Positions 48,983-58,317 are shown, numbered from the stretch's first letter. The stretch: DNA of 64,000 nucleotides from Marinomonas sp. TW1 (GCF_001625355.1 NZ_JSEE01000011.1:103596-167595), one strand, 5' to 3'. Numbers and translations are program-made. The notes: generated by a model from the sequence alone, not told the origin.

Positions 48983-50671
48983 ATGACATATAAATTATTA
49001 TGGGTTTGTTTAACAAGCCTACTCCTAACGGCGTGCCAAACGGTCTCTAAGGTCGATACAAGCAACGCATCCGACACCCTTGATGCCACTGAAGAGGCGC
49101 AAGTGGTGGAAGCCAATCCTGAACACATTGGCATCATTGATACCGTTCCAACAGTAGATGTCGATGAAGCAACCGCAGAAGAACTTGCCGCCGCGACTGA
49201 CGAAGACGTCGTTGAAGTAGAAGCGGTGGATGACGTTGTCATTGTGGCGAATGAGCCCAAAGAACCAGAAGACATTTGGGATCGCGTTCGTGCTGGGTAT
49301 CAGCTGAATTTAGACATCGACCGTCCTCGTCTTTCTTCACAGCTGCGTTGGTACAGTTCACACCCACGCTATTTAGATCGAGTGTCTAAACGCGGTGAGC
49401 GCTATCTGTACTACATTGTCGACGAACTAGAAAAAGCCGGCATTCCAACCGAAATCGCCCTACTGCCGATTGTTGAAAGTGGCTTTGATCCATTTGGCTA
49501 CAGTCATGGACGTGCTTCTGGACCGTGGCAATTTATTCCCTCTACAGGCCAAATGTATGGTTTGGACCAAACTTGGTGGTATGACGGACGTCGTGACATC
49601 ATTGGTTCCACCCAAGCGGCCATTGCCTACTTAACTCGTCTGCACAAAATGTTTGATGGCAATTGGTTACACGCCCTAGCCTCTTACAATTCGGGCGAAG
49701 GCACGGTAATGCGAGCCATTCGTAAGAACAAACGCGCAGGCAAGCCTATTGATTTCTGGTCTTTGGATCTACCACGAGAAACGCGTGCTTACGTGCCAAA
49801 GCTGATTGCCCTAGCAAAAATCATCAAGCATCCGGAAAAGTACAATTACGAAACGTACTTTATCCCTAATAAGCCTTACTTTGATGTCGTCAACATAGGT
49901 GGTCAGCTTGACCTTGCGCAAGCGGCTCAAATGGCAGACATCAGCATTGACGAAGTGTACTTGCTTAATCCAGGGTTCAACCAGTGGGCAACATCACCAG
50001 AAGGCCCGCATCGTCTCCTAATTCCTGTGAGCAAAGCCAAAGACTTCCGCACCAAGCTTGCTGAAATCCCGAATAAAGAGCGTGTCACTTGGGTTCGCTA
50101 TACGGTAAAAGCCGGTGACAATTTATTGCTTGTGGCAAAACAACACAATACGACAGTGAATGTCCTACAGAGTGTTAACAAGATTTCATCGTCTTTGATT
50201 CGAGTCGGCCAAGAGTTAATGATTCCAGTGGCAGGTAATGACATTGAAAGTTACACCTTAAGCTCTCACCAACGTTTGCTTGCAAAGCAATCAAGAGCGC
50301 CGAATCGCAACAAAATCAAAATCAACTACACAGTGAACTCTGGCGATAGCCTGTGGCTGATTGCCAACAAGTATGGCACCACCAGCAAAACCTTAGCACG
50401 CTGGAATGGTATGGGCTTAGGCGACCCTCTGATGCCAGGTAAAAAACTGGTGGTTTGGCTAGAACCCAAAAAATCTCAAACAGCACAACGCAGTGTGATG
50501 AAAAAAGTGGTTTACACCATTCGTTCAGGGGATTCTTTAGCGAAAGTAGCGAATAAGTTTAAAGTCTCTGTGAATGACATTCGCGGCTGGAACCCCAAAG
50601 TAGGCAGTAAAAAATACGTCCAACCGGGTGATCGTGTCACGCTAATGATCAATGTCGTTGCAGGTAACTAG
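48983..50671 (+). CDS. mltD: Membrane-bound lytic transglycosylase D
   Basis: 562 residues. A lipoprotein signal ends in 'LLLTAC' (lipidated Cys about 18). A very acidic, Val/Glu/Asp/Ala-rich linker follows (about 25-90). The lysozyme-like domain has the catalytic Glu in 'LPIVESGFDPFGYSHGRASGPWQF' and 'LASYNSGEGTVMRAIR'. Three LysM repeats then bind peptidoglycan ('YTVKAGDNLLLVA', 'YTVNSGDSLWLIA', 'YTIRSGDSLAKVA'). It cleaves glycan strands at the outer membrane. It follows gloB as in E. coli, where mltD is its neighbour. Confidence 0.95.
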   Translation: MTYKLLWVCLTSLLLTACQTVSKVDTSNASDTLDATEEAQVVEANPEHIGIIDTVPTVDVDEATAEELAAATDEDVVEVEAVDDVVIVANEPKEPEDIWDRVRAGYQLNLDIDRPRLSSQLRWYSSHPRYLDRVSKRGERYLYYIVDELEKAGIPTEIALLPIVESGFDPFGYSHGRASGPWQFIPSTGQMYGLDQTWWYDGRRDIIGSTQAAIAYLTRLHKMFDGNWLHALASYNSGEGTVMRAIRKNKRAGKPIDFWSLDLPRETRAYVPKLIALAKIIKHPEKYNYETYFIPNKPYFDVVNIGGQLDLAQAAQMADISIDEVYLLNPGFNQWATSPEGPHRLLIPVSKAKDFRTKLAEIPNKERVTWVRYTVKAGDNLLLVAKQHNTTVNVLQSVNKISSSLIRVGQELMIPVAGNDIESYTLSSHQRLLAKQSRAPNRNKIKINYTVNSGDSLWLIANKYGTTSKTLARWNGMGLGDPLMPGKKLVVWLEPKKSQTAQRSVMKKVVYTIRSGDSLAKVANKFKVSVNDIRGWNPKVGSKKYVQPGDRVTLMINVVAGN

Positions 50672-50720
50672 TCCAAGAGCGACCATGAACTAGACACATC
50701 CTAGCGATTGCGCGCCATGA

Positions 50721-50754
50721 AAAAAGGCGGATTCCATTTGGAATCCGCCTTTTT
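50721..50754. terminator. Bidirectional terminator between mltD and ppnP
   Basis: AAAAAGGCGGATTCCA pairs perfectly with TGGAATCCGCCTTTTT over a 2-base centre, between converging genes. Confidence 0.85.
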
Positions 50755-50776
50755 GTTGTCTTTGTTAAACTTAGCG

Positions 50777-51067
50777 TTATTCGTAACGACAAAGATAAGC
50801 GGTGACTTCCGTCACTTTAACACCAAAGCTTTGATTGGCTTCGACGATGAAAGTTTGGTTTTTAGTAAAGGTTTGCCAATCCGACTCATTAGGTAATTTT
50901 ACCGTCAGACTCCCCGACACAACCGTCATGTACTCACGCTGGCTAGTGCCAAACTCGTACTCACCGATTTGCATCACACCAACCGTAGACACGCCTTCCG
51001 AGTTGTCCAAAGCAATCGATTTTACTTGATTTTCAAAATAACTGTTTACTGTCAACGCCTTACTCAT
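50777..51067 (-). CDS. ppnP: Pyrimidine/purine nucleoside phosphorylase
   Basis: 96 residues. Single cupin domain of the YaiE/PpnP family ('NSEGVSTVGVMQIGEYEFGTSQREYMTVVSGSLTVKLP', 'FIVEANQSFGVKV'). It cleaves several nucleosides to base and ribose-1-phosphate. Length matches E. coli (94). Confidence 0.93.
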   Translation of the reverse strand: MSKALTVNSYFENQVKSIALDNSEGVSTVGVMQIGEYEFGTSQREYMTVVSGSLTVKLPNESDWQTFTKNQTFIVEANQSFGVKVTEVTAYLCRYE

Positions 51068-51119
51068 ATCTTCTTCTCATCTCAACATACTAAAACAACG
51101 GTGAACGTACGCTTACACT

Positions 51120-52016
51120 TTACTCTTCATCGTAAACCACCATTCTCTCGATAATCCATTCCTTAAACGCCAGCATGGCTGGTGTCACGGAACGTCGCTT
51201 TTCATACACTAAATAGAATGCTTTATCGGTTATTAAGTGCTGATCAAACAAGACTCTAAGCGTCCCATCAACAATCTCTGGCATAACCAATTCAGGATCA
51301 GATAAGGAAATGCCTAGCCCTTGTGCCGCCGCGCCTGCCGTTAAAGAACCACTGGAAAACATCAAGCCTCGGCGAAATTGATTAGGGTCTAGATCATGCT
51401 GCTTAAGCCAATCATTCCACTCATCTTTTCGCTTAGTCACGTGTAACAAAGGATAAAAACGCATATCGTCTGGTTTGTTAATCGGACGATCAGGCTTAAT
51501 CAAGCGCGGATTACAAACCGGCGCCAATCTTGAAGGGCGTAAATAATGAGCTTCAATGCCTTCCCATTCACCGCTACCAAAATACACCGCCATATCAATG
51601 TCATTCGCTGAAAAATCCACCAATCCCGTTGAAGAACTGATTTCAATTTCAATGTCTGGATAGCTTTCTTGAAAGCTTTCCATCCGCGGCATTAACCAGC
51701 GCGTCAAGAAAGCGGGAGCCACGGCCAATCTTAACGAGCCGGATTTCTGTTGGCTCTTTAATTCGGATGTGGCACTTTCAAGTTGTTCAAAAATGCTCTT
51801 GATGGGTTTTAGATAAGACTCCCCAGCTTCCGTTAAAATAACTTTGCGCTTAGTCCGACGGAATAACTCAATTCCTAAAAAGCCTTCAAGGCCTTTAATT
51901 TGGTGACTAATCGCAGAAGGTGTAACGGACAACTCCTTGGCCGCTTTATTAAAGCTGCCATGACGGGCAGCCGATTCAAAACACCTTAATGAATTTAATG
52001 GGGGTAAACGATTAAT
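51120..52016 (-). CDS. LysR-family regulator (GcvA-like) with a probable AUU start
   Basis: A full-length LysR frame of 298 residues can be read only if translation starts at ATT 52016-52014: (M)NRLPPLNSLRCFESAARHGSFN is the normal N-terminus of the GcvA/AmpR branch. Between the upstream in-frame TGA and the first usual start (TTG at 51932, which lies in the middle of the helix-turn-helix) there is no ATG, GTG or TTG. GGAG lies 8 bases before the ATT. The rest is intact: HTH to about residue 60, then an effector domain with 'LRLAVAPAFLTRWLMPRM'. Alternatives: a sequencing error or a one-base indel putting the nearby ATG at 52030 in frame. Confidence 0.8.
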   Translation of the reverse strand: MNRLPPLNSLRCFESAARHGSFNKAAKELSVTPSAISHQIKGLEGFLGIELFRRTKRKVILTEAGESYLKPIKSIFEQLESATSELKSQQKSGSLRLAVAPAFLTRWLMPRMESFQESYPDIEIEISSSTGLVDFSANDIDMAVYFGSGEWEGIEAHYLRPSRLAPVCNPRLIKPDRPINKPDDMRFYPLLHVTKRKDEWNDWLKQHDLDPNQFRRGLMFSSGSLTAGAAAQGLGISLSDPELVMPEIVDGTLRVLFDQHLITDKAFYLVYEKRRSVTPAMLAFKEWIIERMVVYDEE

Positions 52017-52118
52017 AAGCTCTTCTCCATAGAATCAATTCGTAATGTGAATATAGATCACAGTTAGATCAATATCATGCGATTTTTTTGACTCATTATA
52101 AATAACGTTCGCGATCAT

Positions 52119-53456
52119 TTACTCTTCATCAGACAACGACGATTTGGTTCGTTTCACCGGCAACTTAAAGGCCTCAAAGCCATCTTGACGGTCTTCATGA
52201 AAACGCTTCTTCGCGGGCGATGACTTTTTCTTTTGAGACGCTTTACGAGGCGCTTTAGAGTCCTTTTTAACCGCCGCATTAGTCTTCTTGGGTTTGGGTG
52301 GCACTAAGCCTTTAAACTTCGCTTCCAGACCTTCCACGCTTTCAAGCGAGAAGGTTTTTTGTAGGAAGGCTTCAATCGCTTTAAAATTCAACCAATCTTT
52401 TGGTCCAACCAAAGAATACGCATCGCCCTTAAAGCCAGCTCGACCCGTACGCCCCGTACGGTGAACAAACTCTTCCGCTTGTTTTGGCAAATCAAAGTTA
52501 AAGACATGCGACACACTGGCAATGTCTAAACCACGAGAAGCCAAATCCGTACTGACCAAGACGTTAAATTGACCTTTAGCAAAACTCTCCATGGTCTTAT
52601 TACGCGCGCTTTGCGACAAATCACCATTCAATGCCTGAGTGGTCATTCCCCACTCAGCAACCAACTCAGCTAAGCGCACGGTATCGGCTTTTGTGGCCGT
52701 AAAAATAATGGCTTGTTTAATGCTTTGTTCTGACAATAGGTGTTTCAGCAAGGCTTGCTTATGATCCAAATGATCACACAAGAGCACGTGCTGCTCGATG
52801 TCTTTGTGCTCATCGTAACCTTGTCCAATCGCTACCCGCGATGGCTCTTTTAGCAACTCGGAAGCCATCTCATTGACATCGGTATTATCCAGCGTCGCCG
52901 AGAAGAACAAGGTTTGTCGCTGGCGGTGACTAGCGGCATTGTTAATGGCTCTCATCGCGTCCGCAAACCCTAAATCCAGCATGCGATCCGCTTCATCAAG
53001 GATCAATAATTCCAAGCCTTCCAAATACACATGGCGCTGTGTTAAATGGTCAACCAATCGCCCCGGTGTCGCCACAATGAAATGCGGATCTTTCTGTAAT
53101 GACTTATGCTGATCATTGAAGTTTTCACCCCCCAAAATCAGCACAGACGTTAAACGGCTGCCCGCCAGTAGCAAACGTAACTGCCCAAAAACTTGCTTGG
53201 CCAATTCTCGAGTAGGTACCAAAATGACCACACGAGGATCACGACGCGACAAGGCTTTCTTTTTGTATACTCGGTGCAAGGCAGGCAAAATATAAGCTAA
53301 CGTCTTACCAGAACCGGTTTTCGAAGAGGCCAATAAATCACGACCAGCCATGGCTTCAGGAATCGCACGTGCTTGAATTTCCGTCGCCTCATCAAAACCA
53401 AGGTGACCAATGGACTTTAAAATACGATTATCAAAACCAAAATCTTCGAATAACAA
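52119..53456 (-). CDS. DEAD-box RNA helicase
   Basis: 445 residues. All core motifs are intact: Q motif ('FGFDNRILKSIGHLGFDEATEIQARAIP'), Walker A 'SSKTGSGKT', 'PTRELA', 'TPGRLVDHL', 'DEADRMLDLGF', 'SATLD', 'STDLASRGLDI' and 'HRTGRTGRAG'. A basic C-terminal tail (about 385-440, Lys/Arg/Ser-rich) probably binds RNA. It most resembles the SrmB/RhlE-type ribosome-assembly helicases; the exact orthologue is not clear. Confidence 0.92.
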   Translation of the reverse strand: MLFEDFGFDNRILKSIGHLGFDEATEIQARAIPEAMAGRDLLASSKTGSGKTLAYILPALHRVYKKKALSRRDPRVVILVPTRELAKQVFGQLRLLLAGSRLTSVLILGGENFNDQHKSLQKDPHFIVATPGRLVDHLTQRHVYLEGLELLILDEADRMLDLGFADAMRAINNAASHRQRQTLFFSATLDNTDVNEMASELLKEPSRVAIGQGYDEHKDIEQHVLLCDHLDHKQALLKHLLSEQSIKQAIIFTATKADTVRLAELVAEWGMTTQALNGDLSQSARNKTMESFAKGQFNVLVSTDLASRGLDIASVSHVFNFDLPKQAEEFVHRTGRTGRAGFKGDAYSLVGPKDWLNFKAIEAFLQKTFSLESVEGLEAKFKGLVPPKPKKTNAAVKKDSKAPRKASQKKKSSPAKKRFHEDRQDGFEAFKLPVKRTKSSLSDEE

Positions 53457-53543
53457 AAAAACACCTCAATACGTCTGCTAGATAACCCCTAATGGGTCAA
53501 TTTCTTAATTGTCGTGATTATAACTCAGACAAAGAAAAATACC

Positions 53544-54077
53544 TTATTCATCTTGCATTAATAGATAAGATTTCCCGGCACTGATCAAGCCTAGGCCACT
53601 TTCTTCTCCGACGGTGACAGGCTCCAAGCATTCCATCAGATGATAAAATACGGAACGCCCCATTAAGGCCTTCATACCATATCGCATACCAAGGTAAGGC
53701 CGCTGCTCACCATGAAATTCCGCCAACCAAAGGTCTGTGTTTTCACCTAACACCAACACATCCTCTGTCAAAGTGGTGAACTCATAGGCTAACCCCGCAG
53801 CCGTTTCAATATGACGCCACTGAGTGACCAGAAATGGCGCGTCCTCAACTTGAATACGTACCTTCTCCACGGGGGTCACCAAAAAATGCTCCCCCGCTTC
53901 TTGCCATAAAATCCGACTGAACATTTTCACCATCGCTGGACGATGAATTTTCCCACCCTCATGAATCCAATCACCGTTAGCCTTAATCAACATGTCCATA
54001 TCGCCACAAAAATCCGGCTGCCATTGGTGTACAGGTGGTAAATCCTTGTTATCCGGCAACTGTTTTAAGTCAATCAT
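53544..54077 (-). CDS. DUF1285 domain protein
   Basis: 177 residues from the ATG at 54077, with GAGGGG upstream (a GTG two codons earlier also opens the frame). 'CGDMDMLIKANGDWIHEGGKIHRPAMVKMFSRILWQE' and 'YFLVTPVEKVRIQVEDAPF'-type sequence (here 'HFLVTPVEKVRIQVEDAPF') are the DUF1285 signature. Function unknown; predicted soluble. Confidence 0.85.
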   Translation of the reverse strand: MIDLKQLPDNKDLPPVHQWQPDFCGDMDMLIKANGDWIHEGGKIHRPAMVKMFSRILWQEAGEHFLVTPVEKVRIQVEDAPFLVTQWRHIETAAGLAYEFTTLTEDVLVLGENTDLWLAEFHGEQRPYLGMRYGMKALMGRSVFYHLMECLEPVTVGEESGLGLISAGKSYLLMQDE

Positions 54078-54243
54078 GACCACAATCCCCTCATAATGGG
54101 GCCAACAAATTAGCCCACCTCACTTTAACTTCAATATTATTCAATTTCATATGGAAGCCGTGAAAATCATTCACTGATAGAATAACCTTATTGAATCAAG
54201 GTAGAGGCCTAAACCCCGCCTCACAGAATAAGAGTGTGACATT

Positions 54244-55200
54244 ATGAAATCGGAATTGGCAAGAAAGTTTCAGGACGCAAGCAGAGGCGTCTATTTTATC
54301 GGTACAACACCACCGAAATCCTCTGTGCAAGAAGAGCAACTACAAGAAATCAGCGCTAAGTTACTAAATCGATTAGCCGACATCGATGTGGACGGCTTGA
54401 TTGTCTATGACATCCAAGACGAAACCAGCCGCATCGATAAGCCACGCCCATTCCCTTTCATGGAAACTCACGACCCAAGAGCTTGGTCAAAACGTCTGCA
54501 TCTGGCCTCAGACAAACCGGTTGTCACTTACAAGTCCGTTTCTTCACGCAGCGCCGAAGCCTTTTCTGGCTGGTTAACCGAAGCGTGGGAAGATTACGGT
54601 ATTCGTGACCTCGTCTTGGTAGGCTCCCCCTCTTCTGAGGGCGACATCAAACTGCCCTTACCAGAAGCCTACAAAACCTTAGCTGCCTCCGAGCATGACT
54701 TTAACCTAGGTGGTGTCACCATCGCCGAGCGCCATGCGAAAAAAGGCGACGAACACCTTCGCTTAAGTAAGAAAGCCAACGCAGGTTGTGATTTTTTCAT
54801 TTCGCAAGCCGTCTACAACCCACAAGCAACAGCCGACCTCATCAGTCGCTATGCCCGTACTTGCAGAGAAGAAGGCAACACGCCGAAGCGCATTATCTTA
54901 ACCTTTACGCCTTGTGGTAGTGCTAAGACCCTAGAGTTCATGGAATGGCTTGGCATCTCTGTACCAGAAGCCACCAAGCATCGCATTTTGGACTCGGAAA
55001 CACCGTTAGATGAATCCATTAAAATTTGCCGTAATGCCTTAGAGCAAATTATTGAAGTGGCGTTACCGCTTGGCGTACCTCTGGGACTCAACATTGAAAG
55101 TTTGACCAACCGTAAGGAAGAGATCGACGCCTCTATCCAACTGTATCGCCTACTAAAAGCCACTTTGGATCTGAAACTGGCCGAACAAGGGCTTAATTAA
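54244..55200 (+). CDS. Methylenetetrahydrofolate reductase-like protein
   Basis: 318 residues. The TIM-barrel fold of MTHFR is suggested by 'DVDGLIVYDIQDE', 'GIRDLVLVGSPSSEG', 'FNLGGVTIAERHAKKGDEHLRLSKKANAGCDFFISQAVYNPQATADLI' and 'IILTFTPCGSAKTLEFMEWLGISVPEAT'. It is not the classical MetF: the catalytic Glu region and FAD motifs look different. Members are annotated as MTHFR-fold proteins without assigned substrate. It stands alone, divergent from DUF1285. Confidence 0.75.
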   Translation: MKSELARKFQDASRGVYFIGTTPPKSSVQEEQLQEISAKLLNRLADIDVDGLIVYDIQDETSRIDKPRPFPFMETHDPRAWSKRLHLASDKPVVTYKSVSSRSAEAFSGWLTEAWEDYGIRDLVLVGSPSSEGDIKLPLPEAYKTLAASEHDFNLGGVTIAERHAKKGDEHLRLSKKANAGCDFFISQAVYNPQATADLISRYARTCREEGNTPKRIILTFTPCGSAKTLEFMEWLGISVPEATKHRILDSETPLDESIKICRNALEQIIEVALPLGVPLGLNIESLTNRKEEIDASIQLYRLLKATLDLKLAEQGLN

Positions 55201-55207
55201 TAAGCCG

Positions 55208-56218
55208 CTAAATCAGCAAATCGACTTGCTTCAATACTCGTTCGATACCAATTGACTGCATGGCCTCAGGGTCATGCACTCGAGTCGACCAAGGCAATTC
55301 TGCCAAAGGTTTATCGTATTCTTTCGCAATGCCCTCTTCATACACACTGATCACCTTGTCCAAGTCTCGGTAAGGCCCGGTGCGCTGTGGGTTAGAATGA
55401 GCATACAAACCTAATACTGGCGTACCGACCAACGTCGCCATGTGCGCAGGCCCCGTATCTGGACTGATCACCAATTGCGCGCCTTTAAGCACAGAAAACA
55501 TGGCATTTAAAGGCGTTTTGCCCACCAAGTTGATCACCTCAGAAGACGTTTGCGAGACCAATTTTCCAGCCAATTCTCGCTCACTGTCAGCAGGCCCTCC
55601 CGTCAGCACCGGAACCTTGCCCTTGGCTAACAGATGCAACAGCAGCGCTTTATAGCCCTCAAAAGTCCAATTACGCACAGCGGTAGACGCCGCAGGATTG
55701 ATCACCACATAGTGTTCAGGCAAATCAAATTCATGAGCCGGCAAGGTCAACTCACAGGGCAAACTGGGTGTAGTGACTCCCAACACACTGGCAATGGAAA
55801 GAAACGAATCCAGTACATGCTCACCCTGTGGCTCAGGGGCCAATTCATTGACAAACCAATGTTGTTTTTCACGAGAATGAGACAAAGCAAAACCAATGCG
55901 ACGTTTGGCTTTCACCGCCAGTGTCAATAAGCTGGCGCGCAACGACCATTGTAAATGCAATAACGCATCAAATTGCTGCCCAGCCAATGCGTTACGCAAG
56001 GCCAAAATGCCTTTAAATCCGGTCTTTTTGTCGTATACCTTGACGTCTACCCCAGGCAATAAGCGCACTAAATTGGCTTCCAGCGGTGAGGTTATCCAAG
56101 TCACCTGCATCTCAGGGTGTTGCTTCATAATCGCCTGCACCACGGCCATGGCATGACAAACGTCACCTAGCGCTGACAAACGAACCACGGCTAGGTGTTG
56201 AATTTTATCTTGCTGCAT
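55208..56218 (-). CDS. Glycosyltransferase family 9 (heptosyltransferase-like)
   Basis: 336 residues. GT9 features: N-terminal 'VVRLSALGDVCHAMAVVQAI', 'YVVINPAASTAVRNWTFEGYKALL', 'VPVLTGGPADSERELA' and the ADP-heptose site 'LVISPDTGPAHMATLVGTPVLGLYAHSNPQRTGPY'. It probably adds a heptose in LPS core synthesis (WaaC/WaaF/WaaQ group; which one is unclear). GAGGAAGAG precedes the ATG. It is divergent from the kdkA-lpxL pair, which serves the same envelope pathway. Confidence 0.88.
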   Translation of the reverse strand: MQQDKIQHLAVVRLSALGDVCHAMAVVQAIMKQHPEMQVTWITSPLEANLVRLLPGVDVKVYDKKTGFKGILALRNALAGQQFDALLHLQWSLRASLLTLAVKAKRRIGFALSHSREKQHWFVNELAPEPQGEHVLDSFLSIASVLGVTTPSLPCELTLPAHEFDLPEHYVVINPAASTAVRNWTFEGYKALLLHLLAKGKVPVLTGGPADSERELAGKLVSQTSSEVINLVGKTPLNAMFSVLKGAQLVISPDTGPAHMATLVGTPVLGLYAHSNPQRTGPYRDLDKVISVYEEGIAKEYDKPLAELPWSTRVHDPEAMQSIGIERVLKQVDLLI

Positions 56219-56321
56219 CTCTTCCTCTAGGGCTGCTTAACGTCGGCAAGTATTATAGAATAGCCAGTCTGGAAAGTGTCCAAATTTCTGAACACGGTAC
56301 GAATGACCCTAAGCGAGCAAG

Positions 56322-57032
56322 ATGCCACAACTGATTAAGACGAACGCTCATCGCTATTTAATGCAGAGCGCCGCCCAACTACCCATCACACAAGACTGGT
56401 TTAATACCGATTTCTGGCAACAACAAAACGCTGTCAAAGGAACCGGAACAGGCCGAGGCGATGTGTGGTTTATCGATAGCCAATATGGCCAATTTGTTTT
56501 ACGTCGCTATCGCCGTGGTGGCTTGATTGCCAAACTCAGCAAACGTCATTTTGTATTTTCAGGACTGCACCGTACACGCCCATGGCAAGAGCTTAGTCTG
56601 CTCGAAACCATGTACAATCAAGGCTTACCGGTACCACAACCCATTGCGGCCATTTGTCATCTAAACAAAGGCTTTTACCAAGCCGAACTACTCACCGCGA
56701 CGATAAAAGGCGCGACGGATTTATTTGACCTAATCAAGCAGCAACAAAATGATCAACTAGACTGGAAAGAAATAGGTCGGGTTATTGCCCAATTCCATAA
56801 AGCAGGCATCTTTCATTCAGACTTAAACTGTCACAACATCATGATAGACAACGCCAGCAAAGTCTGGCTGATTGACTTTGATAAATGCCGTCAGAGAAAG
56901 CCCGACGCAAGTTGGATGCAAAGCAACCTCGACCGACTAAAGCGCTCATTCGACAAAGAAGCGACCAAATACCCCGAATTTACAGTAACAGACGCACAAT
57001 GGACGGCGCTGTTGGCAGGATACCATGGCTAA
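56322..57032 (+). CDS. kdkA: 3-deoxy-D-manno-octulosonic acid (Kdo) kinase
   Basis: 236 residues. Protein kinase-like fold: 'GTGRGDVWFIDSQYGQFVLRRYRRGGLIAKLS' (nucleotide loop and Lys/Arg), catalytic loop 'IFHSDLNCHNIMID' and 'WLIDFDKCR' (metal Asp). It phosphorylates Kdo at O-4 in the LPS inner core. Its stop overlaps the lpxL-like start by 8 bases. Confidence 0.93.
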   Translation: MPQLIKTNAHRYLMQSAAQLPITQDWFNTDFWQQQNAVKGTGTGRGDVWFIDSQYGQFVLRRYRRGGLIAKLSKRHFVFSGLHRTRPWQELSLLETMYNQGLPVPQPIAAICHLNKGFYQAELLTATIKGATDLFDLIKQQQNDQLDWKEIGRVIAQFHKAGIFHSDLNCHNIMIDNASKVWLIDFDKCRQRKPDASWMQSNLDRLKRSFDKEATKYPEFTVTDAQWTALLAGYHG

Positions 57033-57960
57033 GAAAACCACATTAAACCAAAGCATCAAACACTTCATTGCCCCACAATATTGGCCAACTTGGCTAGGCA
57101 TGGGCATCGCCTATTTACTCAGCTACCTACCTTGGACAATCCAAAAAGCCTTGGGCACTGGCCTTGGCAAACTACACTACGCGTTGAGCAGCCGACGAAA
57201 GAAAATTTGCCACACAAACTTGCAAATCTGCTTCCCTGAGCTGCCTGCAGACGACCGAGAAAAACTCGCCCGAGCCCATTTTGAAAGCATGGCCATTGGC
57301 GTGTTTGAAATGTTCACCGCTTGGTTTCGCAATCCAGAAAAAACCGCACAAAAAATCACCTTTAACGACCAAGACGTTGTTAAAAAAGCGGAGGCAAAAG
57401 GCAAAGGCAGCATCATAGTGGGCGCACACTTTTCCTCTATTGACTTGTGTGGCACTCAGATGGCTCGCTTTATTGATGTCCACCCCATTTACAAGCTACA
57501 AAGAAACCCAGTCGTAAACTGGGTGATGGAACGCCAACGCAAAGCCGTGTTCAGCAAAACCATTGAACGCAAAAACACCAAAGAAATTTTTCGCTCATTG
57601 AAAAACAACAAAATGGTCTGGTTCGCCGTTGACCAAGATTACGGACGCAAAAACTCCGTCTTTGCGCCCTTCTATGGCCGCGAATGCGCCACCATCTCCC
57701 ACATCAGCCGCTTAGCTAAGTCTACCGGTGCCACCATACTCATATACGATTACGGACGCACCCCAGATGGCTACTTCCTGTCATTACAAGAAGTGGAAAA
57801 CTACCCAAGTGGCGACGAAGTGGCGGACGCCACCCTACTCAACTCGTTAATAGAGAAACAAATCGAAACCAAACCAGAGCAATACTTCTGGTCACACCGA
57901 CGATTTAAGACGCAGAAGAACCGACAGGACCCTTCGCCTTATAAGATCAAAAAACGGTAA
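57025..57960 (+). CDS. Lipid A acyltransferase (LpxL/HtrB family)
   Basis: 311 residues. One N-terminal membrane helix (about 18-36) precedes the acyltransferase domain with the HX4D motif as 'GAHFSSIDLCG' and 'YKLQRNPVVNWVMERQRKAVF', 'KMVWFAVDQDYGRKNSVFAPFYG'. It adds a secondary acyl chain to Kdo2-lipid IVA. It is co-translated with kdkA. LpxL versus LpxM/LpxP cannot be told apart from sequence alone. Confidence 0.92.
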   Translation: MAKKTTLNQSIKHFIAPQYWPTWLGMGIAYLLSYLPWTIQKALGTGLGKLHYALSSRRKKICHTNLQICFPELPADDREKLARAHFESMAIGVFEMFTAWFRNPEKTAQKITFNDQDVVKKAEAKGKGSIIVGAHFSSIDLCGTQMARFIDVHPIYKLQRNPVVNWVMERQRKAVFSKTIERKNTKEIFRSLKNNKMVWFAVDQDYGRKNSVFAPFYGRECATISHISRLAKSTGATILIYDYGRTPDGYFLSLQEVENYPSGDEVADATLLNSLIEKQIETKPEQYFWSHRRFKTQKNRQDPSPYKIKKR

Positions 57961-57984
57961 ATTGTTTTATCACTATTTACACCT

Positions 57985-58020
57985 GATAAAATCTCGCGTC
58001 CCTTCCCCTTTTCAAGGGCA
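57985..58020. repeat. Truncated copy of the palindromic repeat family (copy 0)
   Basis: AAATCTCGCGTCCCTTCCCC and the following TTTTCAAGGGCA match the left part of the repeat described at 58021, then stop before the right half. Confidence 0.7.
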
Positions 58021-58117
58021 GCCAAACCAAATCTCTTGTTCCTTCCCCTTTTCAAGGGGAAGGCTAGGATGGGGTTAATCCAGCAACCTCAAACGAACTC
58101 ATCACTAACAACAGTAT
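58021..58117. repeat. Palindromic interspersed repeat, copy 1
   Basis: About 97 bp. Its core is a hairpin CCTTCCCCTT-TTC-AAGGGGAAGG (58041-58063), followed by GCTAGGATGGGGTTA and a less conserved right part ending near ACTAACAACA. The first 57 bases are identical to copy 3 (58567). This sort of element, which spells 'PSPFQGEG' when translated, is found dispersed in many gammaproteobacterial genomes. Confidence 0.85.
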
Positions 58118-58122
58118 GCAGG

Positions 58123-58146
58123 CCTGATAAGCGCAGCGCCATCAGA
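58123..58146. repeat. REP-like palindrome
   Basis: CCTGATAAGCGCAGCGCCAT followed by CAGA forms a stem CTGAT..ATCAG with inner GCGC pairing. The sequence is very like the REP/PU elements of enterobacteria, which read GCCTGAT...ATCAGGC. Confidence 0.6.
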
Positions 58147-58160
58147 CAAAACCGTTTACA

Positions 58161-58247
58161 ACCAAACCAAATCTCGTGTCCCTTCCCCTTATGTTTTCAA
58201 GAGGAAGGCTAGGATGGGGTTATTAATCCAGCAACCTCAAATTCACT
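58161..58247. repeat. Palindromic interspersed repeat, copy 2 (diverged)
   Basis: ACCAAACCAAATCTCGTGTC followed by a modified hairpin (ATGT inserted in the loop and one mismatch), then AGGCTAGGATGGGGTTA and the AATCCAGCAACCTCAAA tail shared with copy 1. Confidence 0.8.
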
Positions 58248-58317
58248 GTTCCTTAGGCTATTCAGAATTCCTCTTGTTGGCTTTGTTTAGGGAGCATTTT
58301 TCCGCTCTGCTGAGCGG

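Noticed and set aside
52026..52031. ATG at 52030 as the LysR start
   Set aside because: It is one frame away from the conserved N-terminus; it would need an indel, for which there is no direct sign.
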